Program-made: the position numbers and the translations under genes | In this document: positions 1 through 8,346 of the stretch, piece after piece | How the letters are laid out: every line of letters starts with the position of its first letter | Position numbering within the stretch: position 1 is the stretch's first letter | DNA from: Nitrospira sp. | Lineage (GTDB): Bacteria; Nitrospirota; Nitrospiria; Nitrospirales; Nitrospiraceae | Direction of reading: 5' to 3' | Assembly (NCBI GenBank): GCA_013140455.1 | Contig: JABFSU010000008.1 | Coordinates: 1 to 56,432 of the forward strand | DNA: 56,432 bases | The notes under the pieces: generated by a model | Seen by the model: only the letters and a program-made list of their open reading frames with translations | Databases searched by the model: none | What the model was told of the DNA's origin: nothing

Positions 1-44
1 TGCATTCAACGATCTAGAGGGCGCGGTTCAACCGAGGGTTGGTT

Positions 45-120
45 TGGTGGAGCTGGCCGGGATTGAACCGGCGACCTCGTGAATGCCATTCACGCGCGCT
101 CCCAACTGCGCTACAGCCCC
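45..120 (-). tRNA. tRNA-Ala (GGC anticodon)
   Basis: On the minus strand a full cloverleaf can be drawn. The 7-bp acceptor stem (GGGGCTG with CAGCTCC) contains one G-T pair. The D arm is GCGC/GCGC, and the anticodon loop ATGGCAT has GGC at positions 34-36. The T arm is GCCGG-TTCAATC-CCGGC. The discriminator A and CCA end are encoded at 45-48. GGC reads GCC, so this is alanine. Confidence 0.97.
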
Positions 121-163
121 ACACCGTTGGTCTAGAGATACGTACTCCGCGAGAAGTTCCGGC

Positions 164-192
164 ATGCTAACACGCAGGTCCCACCCAGTCAA
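164..192 (-). promoter_or_regulatory. Probable promoter of the tRNA-Ala gene
   Basis: Read on the minus strand, TTGACT (-35, 192-187) and TAGCAT (-10, 169-164) are separated by exactly 17 bases. Transcription would start near 157, about 37 nt before the tRNA 5' end at 120. The tRNA-Lys gene has the same arrangement and a similar -10 (CAGCAT), which supports the call. No experimental evidence. Confidence 0.6.
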
Positions 193-205
193 GAAAGCGA
201 AACAT

Positions 206-229
206 GGGAGCCGGTTGGAACCGGCTCCC
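206..229. other. Perfect hairpin between tRNA-Ala and purA
   Basis: An 11-bp inverted repeat (GGGAGCCGGTT / AACCGGCTCCC) has almost no spacer, giving a very stable stem. No T-run follows on either strand, so it is not a textbook terminator. It lies just behind the tRNA-Ala promoter. The rest of 193-421 holds no convincing gene; the purA leader begins in it. Confidence 0.5.
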
Positions 230-421
230 ACCGGGGTAGTGAACGGGGTTGATGCAGACATGTGCGGCGTGGGGGCGGGCGGTGTTTTTCTGAGCGTTTT
301 CGGCGGAGATCGGCTTGACAAACGAGTGGGCGGTACCTACGATGAGCCCCCGCGGCTCTGATCTCCCCATCGGGTCAGAGCCATTTTTTCGTGATTGAAC
401 GGGCTGAGAGGAAGTGGTGGT

Positions 422-1735
422 ATGGGAAATCTCGTCATAATCGGCGCCCAATGGGGCGATGAAGGCAAGGGCAAGATCGTCGATATTTTGGCGAAGGATG
501 CCAATATTGTCGTGCGGTATCAGGGTGGATCGAATGCAGGGCATACGGTCATCAACGAGCGCGGGACCTATATTTTCCATCTGATTCCTTCGGGGATTCT
601 CTATCGCGGCACCACGTGTGTCATCGGTAATGGTGTGGTCGTCGATCCGGGGGCGCTGATTGAAGAGATGGATCGGCTCCAACCGTTGGGTATTGCCTTT
701 GGGAAGAATTTTGCCGTCAGCCAGCGGGCGCATATGATTCTGCCGTATCATAAAGCGATCGATCGGGCATCCGAGCAGTCGAAGGGGTCCCGCAAGATCG
801 GCACGACCGGTCGTGGGATCGGGCCCTCCTATGCTGATAAGATGGCCCGCGTCGGGATTCGCATGGGTGATTTGTTGAACCCGGCGCTGTTCAGGAAGAA
901 ATTAGAAGAAAATCTCGTCGAAATGAATTGGTTTTTGGAGCGGCTCTATAAAGTCGAGACGTTTCAGGTCGACAAGGTGTTCGATCAATACATGGGCTAT
1001 GCAGAACGCTTGAAGAGTTACATTGTCGATACGACCACGCTGTTGAATCGGGCGATCAACAAAGACAAGACGGTATTGTTTGAAGGGGCCCAAGGCACCC
1101 ATTTGGATGTCGATTTCGGAACCTATCCCTTTGTGACATCGTCCAGTTCTGCCGCCGGCGGCGCGTGTACCGGAACCGGCGTAGGGCCGACGATGATCGA
1201 TGCGGTGATGGGGATCGCCAAGGCCTACACGACCCGGGTCGGAAGCGGACCGTTTCCAACAGAGTTGACCGACGAAGTGGGACAGGGGCTGCAGGAGCGT
1301 GGGCGTGAGTTTGGGTCCACCACCGGGCGTGCGCGTCGATGCGGCTGGTATGACGCAGTCGTGGTGCGTCATGCGGCTCAGGTGAATGGATTAACCTCGC
1401 TGGCGGTCACAAAGCTGGATGTGCTGGATGGCTGCAAAGAATTGAAATTGTGCGTGGGCTATCGGCACGGGGCCATTCTCTACAAGGAGATGCCGTCTGA
1501 CTTGGATGTGCTCATGCAGTGCGAGCCGGTCTATCAGCGCATGAAGGGCTGGACTGCTTCGACGACCGGGGCGACCACGTATAAGCAGCTTCCTGTTGAA
1601 GCCAAGCGCTACCTGGCACGCATTGAAGAACTGGCAGATTGCCGTATCGATATGATCTCGACCGGATCCAAGCGCACCGAAACCATCATACTGCGCAATC
1701 CGCTGAAGTGTTCCCGCCGACGACCACGTTCCTAG
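422..1735 (+). CDS. purA: Adenylosuccinate synthetase
   Basis: Cytosolic enzyme that joins IMP and aspartate using GTP to give adenylosuccinate, the first committed step to AMP. The 437-residue product has the usual family length and the expected motifs: GAQWGDEGKGK at the N-terminus (catalytic Asp and P-loop), QGGSNAGHT near residue 40, GTTGRGIGPSYADK for IMP binding, GAQGTHLDVDFGTYPF, and a C-terminal STGSKRTETI. An in-frame TTG exists at 395, but ATG 422 is preferred because GAGAGGAAG lies about 8 nt upstream and homologues begin with the same MGNLVIIG-like stretch. The C-terminus is about 10 residues longer than usual and basic. It stands alone between two tRNA genes. Confidence 0.97.
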   Translation: MGNLVIIGAQWGDEGKGKIVDILAKDANIVVRYQGGSNAGHTVINERGTYIFHLIPSGILYRGTTCVIGNGVVVDPGALIEEMDRLQPLGIAFGKNFAVSQRAHMILPYHKAIDRASEQSKGSRKIGTTGRGIGPSYADKMARVGIRMGDLLNPALFRKKLEENLVEMNWFLERLYKVETFQVDKVFDQYMGYAERLKSYIVDTTTLLNRAINKDKTVLFEGAQGTHLDVDFGTYPFVTSSSSAAGGACTGTGVGPTMIDAVMGIAKAYTTRVGSGPFPTELTDEVGQGLQERGREFGSTTGRARRCGWYDAVVVRHAAQVNGLTSLAVTKLDVLDGCKELKLCVGYRHGAILYKEMPSDLDVLMQCEPVYQRMKGWTASTTGATTYKQLPVEAKRYLARIEELADCRIDMISTGSKRTETIILRNPLKCSRRRPRS

Positions 1736-1770
1736 TCAGCCGGATTGGCGATCCTTGGACTCTTCAGGGG

Positions 1771-1799
1771 TTGACAATCGCCTGGCTGGATGACAGCAT
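1771..1799 (+). promoter_or_regulatory. Probable promoter of the tRNA-Lys gene
   Basis: TTGACA (-35, 1771-1776) and CAGCAT (-10, 1794-1799) are separated by 17 bases. The start of transcription would fall about 4 nt before the tRNA 5' end. The -35 is a perfect consensus match and the -10 resembles that of the tRNA-Ala promoter in this window. Confidence 0.65.
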
Positions 1800-1809
1800 T
1801 TCGCATCGT

Positions 1810-1885
1810 GAGCCGGTAGCTCAGTTGGTAGAGCATCGCCCTTTTAAGGCGAGGGCCCTGGGTTCGAGTCCCAGCCGGCTCACCA
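1810..1885 (+). tRNA. tRNA-Lys (TTT anticodon)
   Basis: The acceptor stem GAGCCGG pairs with CCGGCTC, and the D arm is GCTC/GAGC. The anticodon stem TCGCC/GGCGA carries loop CTTTTAA with TTT at 34-36. The T arm is CTGGG-TTCGAGT-CCCAG. Discriminator A and CCA are encoded. All stems pair fully. Confidence 0.98.
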
Positions 1886-1909
1886 CTTTTCAATAGGTTG
1901 TGAGTCTTT

Positions 1910-1939
1910 GACTGTCCAATGAAACTCCATTGGACAGTC
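1910..1939. repeat. 12-bp inverted repeat downstream of tRNA-Lys
   Basis: GACTGTCCAATG and CATTGGACAGTC form a perfect 12-bp stem around a 6-nt loop, 24 nt after the tRNA. It may process or terminate the tRNA transcript, but no T-run follows. Part of the arm (TTGGACA) recurs just beyond it at 1941. No gene is seen between here and the insertion sequence at 2095. Confidence 0.6.
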
Positions 1940-2094
1940 ATTGGACACTTTCACGCCCATCACAACGCACAAGGCGCGGCAATTCGATCTCTGCGCGGTT
2001 AAAAAGTCGATCTATATTTTCCTGCCTAACGTGAGTTCTCTGGTTTTGGGTTACCTACGTCCCGCTGATTAAGAGCGCAACCAGTGAGGTTTTT

Positions 2095-3353
2095 CTAGCA
2101 GGCTGCGGAAAAACTCTTGTTTTCTCCCAATCCCCTTGGGTAAATAGGTAGAAATATCTAGTACTCACTCCGGGAGGTTCATGATGCGCGGGCACGATAC
2201 CCAGCAAGCCGGGATGTTCAGTTATCTCTCGCCGGACGAGCGGGTCCCAGCGACCCATCCGGCAGTACGTGGACACGGCGCTGACCGCGTTGTCGCTACA
2301 ACTGGCGAAGCTGTATGCCCACACGGGCCGGCCCTCGATTGCCCCGGAGAAGCTCCTGCGCGCCCTGTTGCTGCAGGTGCTCTACAGTCTCCGGAGTGAA
2401 CGACTTCTGATGGAGCAACTGCAGTACAATCTGCTGTTCCGTTGGTTTATCGGCCTCGACCTGGATGCGCCGGTCTGGGATGTCACCGTCTTCACCAAGA
2501 ACCGGGACCGGTTATTGGCGGGCGAGGTCGCCACCGCGTTCTTCGAGCAGGTGCTGGCGCAAGCCAAGACCCACCGGCTCTTGTCCGACGAGCATTTCAC
2601 TGTCGATAGTACGCTGATCGAAGCCTGGGCGGGCCAGAAGAGCTTCAAGCTGAAGACCGATGCCGCGCCCGTGCCACCGGATGATCCGGGCAATCCCAGC
2701 GTGGACTTTCGCGGCGAGCGGCGGACGAACGCCACACACGTTTCGACGACCGATCGGAGGCCCGGCTGTACAAGAAGGCGGCCGGCCAGGAGGCCAAGCT
2801 GTGCTTCTTGGGGCATGTGCTGATGGAGAATCGGCATGGGCTGGTGGTGAACACGCGCCTCACCCCGGCCCCCCACACGACGGATTACGCTGGGTGGGGA
2901 TAAGAACTATGACACGCACCAGTTCGTCCAGGTTTTACGGGCGCGGCAGGTCACGCCCCATGTGGTCCAGCACGCGACGAACCGGGCCAGTGCGATTGAT
3001 GGACGGACTACTCGCCATCCCGGCTACACCGTGAGTCAACAGAAGCGGAAACGAGTCGAAGAGATCTTCGAGTGGTTGAAGACGGTCGGGGTGTTGCGCA
3101 AAGTCAAACTCCGTGGGGTGCAGCGGGTTGGCTGGCTGTTCACCTTCGCCGCGGCCGTGTACAACCTGGTGCGGATGCGCAATCTCGTGGAGGCCGCGAC
3201 ATGAGCCGATACGATCCCGCCGCACATACCATGGCCCACAGCGAGCCTCCACGGTGGGCGGCCATCCCCTCACGGATGGGCAGGGACGGCTCGTGTGAGT
3301 GGGTTTCGGGCGAATCGGTCGCATGCCACCCGGGTTTTTCCGCAGCCTGCTAG
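2095..3353 (+). mobile_element. Degenerate IS5-type insertion sequence
   Basis: The element is bounded by 20-bp inverted repeats starting CTAGCAGGCTGCGG at 2095-2114 and ending as their complement at 3334-3353. The outermost CTAG is palindromic, so it may be the target duplication rather than part of the repeat (CTAG/YTAR targets are typical of IS5-type elements). Inside is one transposase gene with several frameshifts and deletions, so the copy cannot move by itself. The 130 bases after it (3354-3483) hold nothing recognisable. Confidence 0.8.
2181..3204 (+). pseudogene. IS5-family transposase, frameshifted
   Basis: The reading frame is recovered in pieces. An N-terminal piece from 2181 ends at SPDERVPATHP. 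About 13 nt appear to be lost before the frame resumes at 2269 (MDTALTALS...) and runs through FTVDSTLIEAW, which holds the first catalytic Asp. A single base is missing near 2754. A stretch before GGDKNYD (second Asp, near 2900) is about 25 codons short. The last piece from 2962 carries KRVEEIFEWLK with the catalytic Glu and the usual end at 3204. Each break is in a region where the frame continues to look like the same family, so this is decay of a single gene and not several genes. Confidence 0.85.
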
Positions 3354-3483
3354 ATCCGTCACGGGGCGCCGGGGCTCGCCTAGCGGCATCAGTTGGCCGC
3401 GCCGGGCCCGAAAGACCCAGTTCGCGAGCGTCTTGTCCGACATCGCGAGTCGTCTCGCCGCCTCTGTGTGTTGCGGACAGCCG

Positions 3484-3835
3484 TTAATGGGCTAATTCGT
3501 AACGGACGGCCGAGAGAAGTGTCTCCATGCTGAACGGCTTTTGCAATGTCTGGCGAGCGCCGAGCAGTTTTGCGGCACCCAGGCGGTTGTGCTTCCCACT
3601 GAAGCCTGTCATCGCAATCACCTTGGCGTTGAGAAACTCTCGGGTCAATTCAAGGATCAGCTCTAGCCCATTCATTTCTGGCATGAGAATATCGGTGACG
3701 ATCAGATCGGCGGGCTGATTTCGATATAGTTCCAATCCTATGCGCCCATCGGTTGCTTCCACAACGGTATAGCCGTCCCTTTCCAACACAATGCGAATCA
3801 AGGTACGGATCGGTTCTTGGTCATCAATGACAAGT
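3484..3835 (-). pseudogene. CheY-like response regulator, 3' part, split by an IS21 element
   Basis: This part encodes most of a stand-alone receiver domain: IDDQEP acidic pocket, phospho-acceptor Asp in VTDILMPEMNG, Thr in AMTG, Lys in QKPF. The first codons are missing here because the IS21-type element at 3836-6306 is inserted in them. They are found on the other side at 6313-6323. Removing the element and one copy of ACAAGT joins ATG CCT GTC ATA CTT GTC ATT GAT GAC into a perfect 363-nt gene of 120 residues starting MPVILVIDDQEP. Any frame through the IS end gives an artificial N-terminus. As it stands the gene lacks its start and ribosome site and is presumably inactive. Its kinase partner is unknown. 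Confidence 0.88.
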
Positions 3836-3943
3836 TGTTCAGCGACAATTAGAATTGCGGGGTAACGACAATTAGATCTGCGGGGTGCCCGCGCCTCCTC
3901 ACCGCCGGTCCTGTACCCTCTTCGCTCTACCAAGGGAGGGCGA

Positions 3944-5419
3944 ATGGTCACCGACCGGCAAGTAAGGAGACTGATGATGGAACTTGGCATCGGCACACCA
4001 CTTTCAACAGCAGCCATGCGGGCAGGGATGAGTGAGAACACGGCCCGGCGGTATCGGACGGGGCCACTGCCCAGTCAGCGGAAAGCCCCGCGGCAGTATC
4101 GGACGCGCCCTGATCCCTTTGCGGCGTTGTGGCCGGAGATTGAAGCGCTGTTGGTCCAGGCACCTGGACTCGAGGCCACCACGATCTTCGAGACCCTGCG
4201 GGGACGGCCCGAGGGGCCCTTGACCGACGGCCAGCTCCGCACGTTGCAACGCCGGATCCGGCGCTGGCGGGCCACCCACGGGCCCGAGCGGGAGGTGCTG
4301 TTCCCGCAAATCCACCGACCGGGCGAATACGCGCAGAGCGATTTCACCGCCATGGGGTCGCTGGGCATCACGCTCAACGGCCAGCCGTTCGATCACCTCT
4401 TCTATCACTTCGTCCTCCCGTACTCGAACTGGGAGACCGGCGCGATCTGTGTGTCAGAGAGTTTCGAGGCGCTGATCGCCGGGTTTCAAGCGGCCGTCTG
4501 GGAACTGGGACGGGTGCCAGCTCTCCACCGGACGGATAATTTGTCGGCCGCCACCCATGACCTGCGCGAAGGCGGCCGGACCTTCAACGAGCGGTATCGG
4601 CAGGTGCTGGATCACTATGGGGTGCGGCCAGACGCGAACACGCCCGGCCGTGGCCATGAGAATGGCGATGTGGAACAAGCCCATCACCGGTTCAAACGGG
4701 CGGTCGAGCAAGCGCTGCTGCTCCGGGGCCACCGCGACTTCGAGAGCCAGGCCCACTATGCGCAGTTTCTACGGGCGATCCTCGCCGGGCGGAATCGAGG
4801 ACGCCAGGCGACGCTCCAGGACGAACTCCCGCACATGCGCCCCCTCCCATCCCTGCGTCTTGACGATTTCCGCGTGCTCCGGGTGATGGTCAATCGCTTC
4901 TCGATGATTCGGGTCGGCCACAACGTCTATTCCGTCGCCTCGCGGCTGATTGGGGAGACGGTGGAGGTGCGGGTCTATCCCGAACGACTCGAGGTACGGT
5001 ATGCCGGCGAAGGGGTGGCGACGATCGACCGGCTGCGGGGGCGCGGGCAGGCCGCCATTGACTATCGGCATCTGATTGGGTCGCTGGTGCGCAAGCCCGG
5101 CGCGTTTGCCCGGTATCGCTATCAAGCCACGTTGTTTCCGACCACGACATTCCGCCGGGCCTATGACGCGCTCACGGCCTGTCATGGGAGCCGGGCGGAT
5201 GTCGAATACGTGCGTCTGCTCCAGTTGGCCGCCCGCACGAGTGAATGCGAGGTGGAGACCGTGTTGGGGCGGCTGCTCGACGGCGGCACCCGCTGGGATG
5301 CGATGCAGGTGAAGGCCCTCGTGCAGCCCGACGTGATCGCCGTGCCGCCGTGTGCACTCCCGCCGCCCGATCTCTCCGTCTATGACGCCTGTCTCGACAT
5401 GGTGGGAGGTGGCCGATGA
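3944..5419 (+). CDS. istA: IS21-family transposase IstA
   Basis: DDE transposase of 491 residues, the usual length. An N-terminal helix-turn-helix (GIGTPLSTAAMRAGMSENTARR) should bind the element ends. The integrase core has the first catalytic Asp in AQSDFT, the second in HRTDNLSAAT, and the Glu in ENGDVEQAHH. A Mu-transposase-like C-terminal beta-barrel segment follows (VNRFSMIRVGHNVYSV). The stop overlaps the start of istB (ATGA), the translational coupling standard for this family. ATG 3944 is preceded by AGGGAGGGCGA. Confidence 0.95.
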   Translation: MVTDRQVRRLMMELGIGTPLSTAAMRAGMSENTARRYRTGPLPSQRKAPRQYRTRPDPFAALWPEIEALLVQAPGLEATTIFETLRGRPEGPLTDGQLRTLQRRIRRWRATHGPEREVLFPQIHRPGEYAQSDFTAMGSLGITLNGQPFDHLFYHFVLPYSNWETGAICVSESFEALIAGFQAAVWELGRVPALHRTDNLSAATHDLREGGRTFNERYRQVLDHYGVRPDANTPGRGHENGDVEQAHHRFKRAVEQALLLRGHRDFESQAHYAQFLRAILAGRNRGRQATLQDELPHMRPLPSLRLDDFRVLRVMVNRFSMIRVGHNVYSVASRLIGETVEVRVYPERLEVRYAGEGVATIDRLRGRGQAAIDYRHLIGSLVRKPGAFARYRYQATLFPTTTFRRAYDALTACHGSRADVEYVRLLQLAARTSECEVETVLGRLLDGGTRWDAMQVKALVQPDVIAVPPCALPPPDLSVYDACLDMVGGGR

Positions 5420-6216
5420 CTACCTTGCCGATGCTCCTCCGGGCGCTCTGCTTGCCCACCTTCGCCCGTGAGTATCTGGTCGTAGCGGCCCACGCCGCCC
5501 GCGAAGGGCTGTCGCATGAGGCCTATTTGCAGACATTGGCGACCCAGGAGGCCAGTGACCGCGCCGCCCGTCGAGTGGAACGCCTGATCGTGGAGGCCAA
5601 GTTGCCACGCGGTAAAAGTCTCGCCACGTTCGACCTCGCGCGACTACCGCCCAAAGTCCGAACCGCCGTGGCGACGCTTCGAGAGGGCACGTTCCTGGAT
5701 CAGGCCACCAATGTGCTCGTGTTTGGCAATCCCGGAACGGGCAAGACCCATCTCGTCTGTGGGCTCGGACTGGAGCTTGTCCGGCAACGGCGCCCCGTGC
5801 TCTTTGCCCCGACCTTCCAACTCGTCCAGCGCTTGCTCGCGGCCAAACGCGATCTCCGCCTCGCGGCCGAACTGAAACGGCTCGATCGCTTTGACGCGCT
5901 CATTCTCGATGACCTCGGGTATGTGCAACAGGACCGCGAAGAGATGGAAGTGCTCTTTACCCTGCTGGCCGAACGCTACGAGCGCCGGTCGGTGCTGATC
6001 ACCAGCAATCTCGTCTTCAGCAAGTGGGACCAGATCTTCAAAGATCCCATGACCACGGCCGCCGCCGTGGATCGGGTGGTCCATCATGCCGTGATTCTGG
6101 AACTCCCGATTCCTAGCTACCGGGCTCAAGCCGCGAAAGCGAGAAGTCAGGCGTCATCCGGCGCCGCCACGCCAGACATGAAAAGCATGGGAGACACAAC
6201 CGTGAACGACGAGTGA
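5416..6216 (+). CDS. istB: IS21-family ATPase / helper protein IstB
   Basis: AAA+ ATPase of 266 residues, related to DnaA/DnaC, that assists IstA in target capture. Walker A is GNPGTGKTHL (about residue 103) and Walker B is ALILDDLGY (about residue 156). A sensor-like TSNLVFSKW follows. The C-terminus is short and Ser/Ala-rich. The start codon lies within the istA stop region. Confidence 0.95.
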   Translation: MTTLPMLLRALCLPTFAREYLVVAAHAAREGLSHEAYLQTLATQEASDRAARRVERLIVEAKLPRGKSLATFDLARLPPKVRTAVATLREGTFLDQATNVLVFGNPGTGKTHLVCGLGLELVRQRRPVLFAPTFQLVQRLLAAKRDLRLAAELKRLDRFDALILDDLGYVQQDREEMEVLFTLLAERYERRSVLITSNLVFSKWDQIFKDPMTTAAAVDRVVHHAVILELPIPSYRAQAAKARSQASSGAATPDMKSMGDTTVNDE

Positions 6217-6306
6217 CCCGACGGAGCCCGGACGGCTCCCTCAACCGGAGGACGGCCCCTGCACTTCTAATTGTCGCCAGCCCTCAAATCTAGTTGACGC
6301 CAGACA

Positions 6307-6323
6307 ACAAGTATGACAGGCAT
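6307..6323 (-). pseudogene. 5' stub of the split response regulator plus target duplication
   Basis: 6307-6312 is the second copy of the IS21 target duplication (ACAAGT). 6313-6323, read on the minus strand, supplies ATGCCTGTCAT, the start of the regulator whose remainder is at 3484-3835. The 228 bases up to 6551 hold no gene that I can support; they include the old upstream region of the regulator. Confidence 0.85.
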
Positions 6324-6551
6324 CTGAATCTTATCGGAAGAACCGCGCGAGACTTAAATTTCTCGAACGGGTAGACGACATTGTTTTGCCACATAGATTA
6401 GCTATAACCTATCTCAAAGTGACAACCGACATTTTGATTGGGCACACCTCCTTGTTGGTTTCATGAAGGGAACAGACGTTCTCGCATTACGCCACCGCAT
6501 CTGGTTTCCCTGACTTCATCGTTTCAGCATGTGGGCGGCACGCCACGTGGC

Positions 6552-6740
6552 CTAGCCCATATACAGGACCAGCATGATGCTGAGCAGCTCGACGAGATGG
6601 ATGGGATGCCACCCTTCGACCACTTCCACCTCCACGACCACCAGGAACAGGGTAGTCAGGAGAAAAACAAGTACGTGACGGCAGGACATGGCGAAGACCT
6701 CCCGTAGGAAGGCCCTGACCCACCCGTGCGGCTTCTCCAT
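6552..6740 (-). CDS. Small hydrophobic membrane protein (62 residues)
   Basis: Not recognised as a named family. A strong ribosome site, GAGGAGGT, sits 8 nt before the ATG at 6740 and decides this start; a longer in-frame reading to 6830 lacks one. The N-terminus is basic (MEKPHGWVRAFLREVF). Two hydrophobic stretches follow, HVLVFLLTTLFLVVVE (about 22-37) and IHLVELLSIMLVLYMG (about 46-62), giving a probable two-helix inner-membrane protein with a charged turn VEVVEGWHP. Its start region overlaps, on the other strand, the decayed 5' part of the DsrE remnant. Confidence 0.55.
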   Translation of the reverse strand: MEKPHGWVRAFLREVFAMSCRHVLVFLLTTLFLVVVEVEVVEGWHPIHLVELLSIMLVLYMG

Positions 6741-6817
6741 GATCAACGACCTCCTCTGCGGCTCTCTGTACAGACCGCGAGCCCGTCGACACGCAGAAGG
6801 CCTCTGCACCTCATCGA

Positions 6818-7078
6818 ATGGCAGGCCCAAACATGTATGCGAACACCGCTCTGCAGGAACGTGCAGGCGCCCTGGGCCAGACCACTCCCCAGGGCTATTA
6901 CAACATCGAACGGATGCTGACGGCAGTTGTGGGCAAACAGGGCCAAGTGAAGGCTTGCGGCACGTGCATAGAAGCGCGAGGTCTGGACAGACTAGGTCTG
7001 ATCGAAGGCATTGAAGTCAGCACGATAAGCCAACTGGCCCAATGGGTCATGGACTCCGATAAGGTACTGACGTTCTGA
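6818..7078 (+). pseudogene. DsrE-family sulfur-carrier-like protein, N-terminally decayed
   Basis: The C-terminal half is clearly DsrE-like: TPQGYYNIERML, then ACGTCIEARG with the conserved Cys pair, then a tail ending WVMDSDKVLTF. DsrE-family proteins of about 115 residues begin with a beta strand ending in INDPPYG. Here an INDLLCG-like stretch at 6741-6760 is in a different frame from the rest, so the N-terminal third appears frameshifted. The ATG at 6818 lacks a good ribosome site. It could be read as a short functional protein, but a fold missing its first strand and helix is unlikely. No sulfur-oxidation genes are nearby. Confidence 0.6.
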
Positions 7079-7414
7079 TAAGCAACTGGTTGATTGGATT
7101 GGTTTTGAATGCTAACCAGAGTGAATATGTCCTCGACAAGCGTGGCGCTCCTAGTCTCCTAGCGGGCCATCACCACACATTCCTGCCAAATAATAGATAG
7201 AACTGTGTGCAACTTACGATCGCGTTTCCAAACGAGCAGTGAGGTCTTTCATGTCTTGCAGGTCGTCGGTATGGGGCATGCATAATTGGTGTCCTTTCGG
7301 GTTCGACAAGGAGTTCAGTGTGATCATTTCAGCAGATGCAGCACGACAGCTTGAAGTTTACGGCCTAGTCCTCCGTTGCGGATCTGATAATAGGGAATGA
7401 ACCATTCCAGATCA
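7079..7414. other. Intergenic stretch, no gene seen
   Basis: About 336 bases between the DsrE remnant and the hypothetical gene on the minus strand. There are no ORFs with family resemblance, no clear hairpin and no tandem repeats. Base composition is lower in G+C than the flanks, as expected of non-coding DNA. Confidence 0.6.
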
Positions 7415-7798
7415 TCATTCGGCTGGCTCCCTCCGGCGATCACCGCCCGAAGGGCCCCAAGCACAGAGGACAGCCTCTTCGAGCACTTTCAGGACCCCTG
7501 AGACGTCCATTTCGAGGTCACGGTAGGCCAGTACTCGTGTGACCTCGGCTTCCTGGCTGGCCATACGACAGGTGAACATCCGGAAGGCATGCGGGTATTC
7601 GCAAGGCCAGAACGAGAGCTCGACGTCGAAGTCATCGATGGTGAGACTGATAAAGCCCATGTCTTGGGACATGTTTCGCACTGTGGCCTGAAGGCCTTCT
7701 GCTTCAAGCGCCTCTTGGAGGGATCGGTAGTAGGCGCAAAGGTGCAACTCTTTGGAACGCTGACAGACCGATTGCGAGCCAAGGTGCCTCAGCCTCAT
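7415..7798 (-). CDS. Hypothetical protein (127 residues)
   Basis: Not recognised. The central part looks like a genuine folded protein: a helix SLQEALEAEGLQATVRN, then strands such as GFISLTIDDFDVELSFWP and FRMFTCRM, then a C-terminal helix VSGVLKVLEEAV. The N-terminal 15 residues (MRLRHLGSQ...) are less convincing. The start ATG overlaps the stop of a tiny upstream frame that begins MEELLSRG at about 7847, so the true N-terminus may be that segment with a frameshift near 7800. No promoter or operon partner is evident. Confidence 0.45.
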   Translation of the reverse strand: MRLRHLGSQSVCQRSKELHLCAYYRSLQEALEAEGLQATVRNMSQDMGFISLTIDDFDVELSFWPCEYPHAFRMFTCRMASQEAEVTRVLAYRDLEMDVSGVLKVLEEAVLCAWGPSGGDRRREPAE

Positions 7799-7890
7799 CT
7801 GCCAACAAGAATATCGACGCTACCCCTCGAAAGGAGCTCCTCCATTGCGGTATAGCTGCCTGGTCCAACTTCAACTATCCTCATTTTTAG

Positions 7891-7903
7891 AAAGTACAGT
7901 GCT
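7891..7903 (+). repeat. 13-bp direct repeat, copy 1 (AAAGTACAGTGCT)
   Basis: The same 13 bases recur exactly at 9390-9402, 1.5 kb away on the same strand. This copy lies 30 nt before the PilZ start codon, in its leader; the other lies about 210 nt before the STAS gene. A shared regulatory site or a transposon scar are both possible. Confidence 0.4.
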
Positions 7904-7932
7904 GAGTGGCGGATTCCGATAAGGAGTACATT

Positions 7933-8346
7933 ATGTCTATGCTTCTCCCTCCTCAGAAGAAACAATTTCGGAAATCCCGTGCGCTCATGCGTGTCCGGGT
8001 TGAATTCGAAAGCGGACTCTCAACCGAACACATACAAGGAGAAGGCCGTTCCGCTGATATTAATATGAGTGGATGCAGTGTTGAGAGCGACCAATGTCTC
8101 TCCAAAGGAATCTATCTCACTCTGCGCATCCATCTGCCAGGCCTCGCGGCACCAGTGAATGTGACCTTGGCGCGGGTTCGATGGGTGCATGGCTCAGAGT
8201 TCGGAGTCGAATTCATTCAGCTTCGCCCTCAAGACCAACTGCGTCTCAGTCAGTTGACAAAGACGGCCCCTGCACACGAGGCCGTGTCGATACCAGAAAC
8301 TCCTTTTAGTCCTCCACATGGTTCCCACGACAATTCTGGTCGTTGA
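7933..8346 (+). CDS. PilZ-domain protein
   Basis: PilZ domains bind cyclic di-GMP and pass the signal to motility, pili or exopolysaccharide machinery. The 137-residue product carries FRKSRALMRV (the Arg-rich first half of the binding motif) near residue 12 and ADINMSGCSVES (D/N-x-S-x-G second half) near residue 41, then the beta strands of the barrel (VTLARVRWV, EFGVEFIQL). ATG 7933 is chosen over GTG 7906 because AAGGAG sits 6 nt upstream. The 3' end overlaps the next gene by 29 nt, so the two are probably co-translated and work together. The region after about residue 110 is disordered. Confidence 0.82.
   Translation: MSMLLPPQKKQFRKSRALMRVRVEFESGLSTEHIQGEGRSADINMSGCSVESDQCLSKGIYLTLRIHLPGLAAPVNVTLARVRWVHGSEFGVEFIQLRPQDQLRLSQLTKTAPAHEAVSIPETPFSPPHGSHDNSGR

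Larger units (their letters stand above)
3836..6306 (+). mobile_element. IS21-family insertion sequence (2471 bp), apparently intact
   Basis: The ends are TGTTCAGCGACAATTAGA on the left and, complemented, TGTCTGGCGTCAACTAGA on the right. The motif CGACAATTAGA is repeated inside the left end (from about 3843 and 3866) and occurs inverted near 6265, as is typical for the multiple transposase sites of IS21 elements. A 6-bp target duplication, ACAAGT, lies at 3830-3835 and 6307-6312. It carries istA and istB overlapping by four bases. Intact genes, paired ends and an unmutated duplication suggest a fairly recent insertion. Confidence 0.93.

Noticed and set aside
83-361. Open frames on both strands between tRNA-Ala and purA
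   Set aside because: They run through the tRNA gene and its promoter, have no ribosome site and no protein-like pattern.
1810-1939. Phage or island attachment site at tRNA-Lys
   Set aside because: The tRNA 3' end is not repeated downstream in the window and there is no integrase gene; the nearby elements are ordinary insertion sequences.
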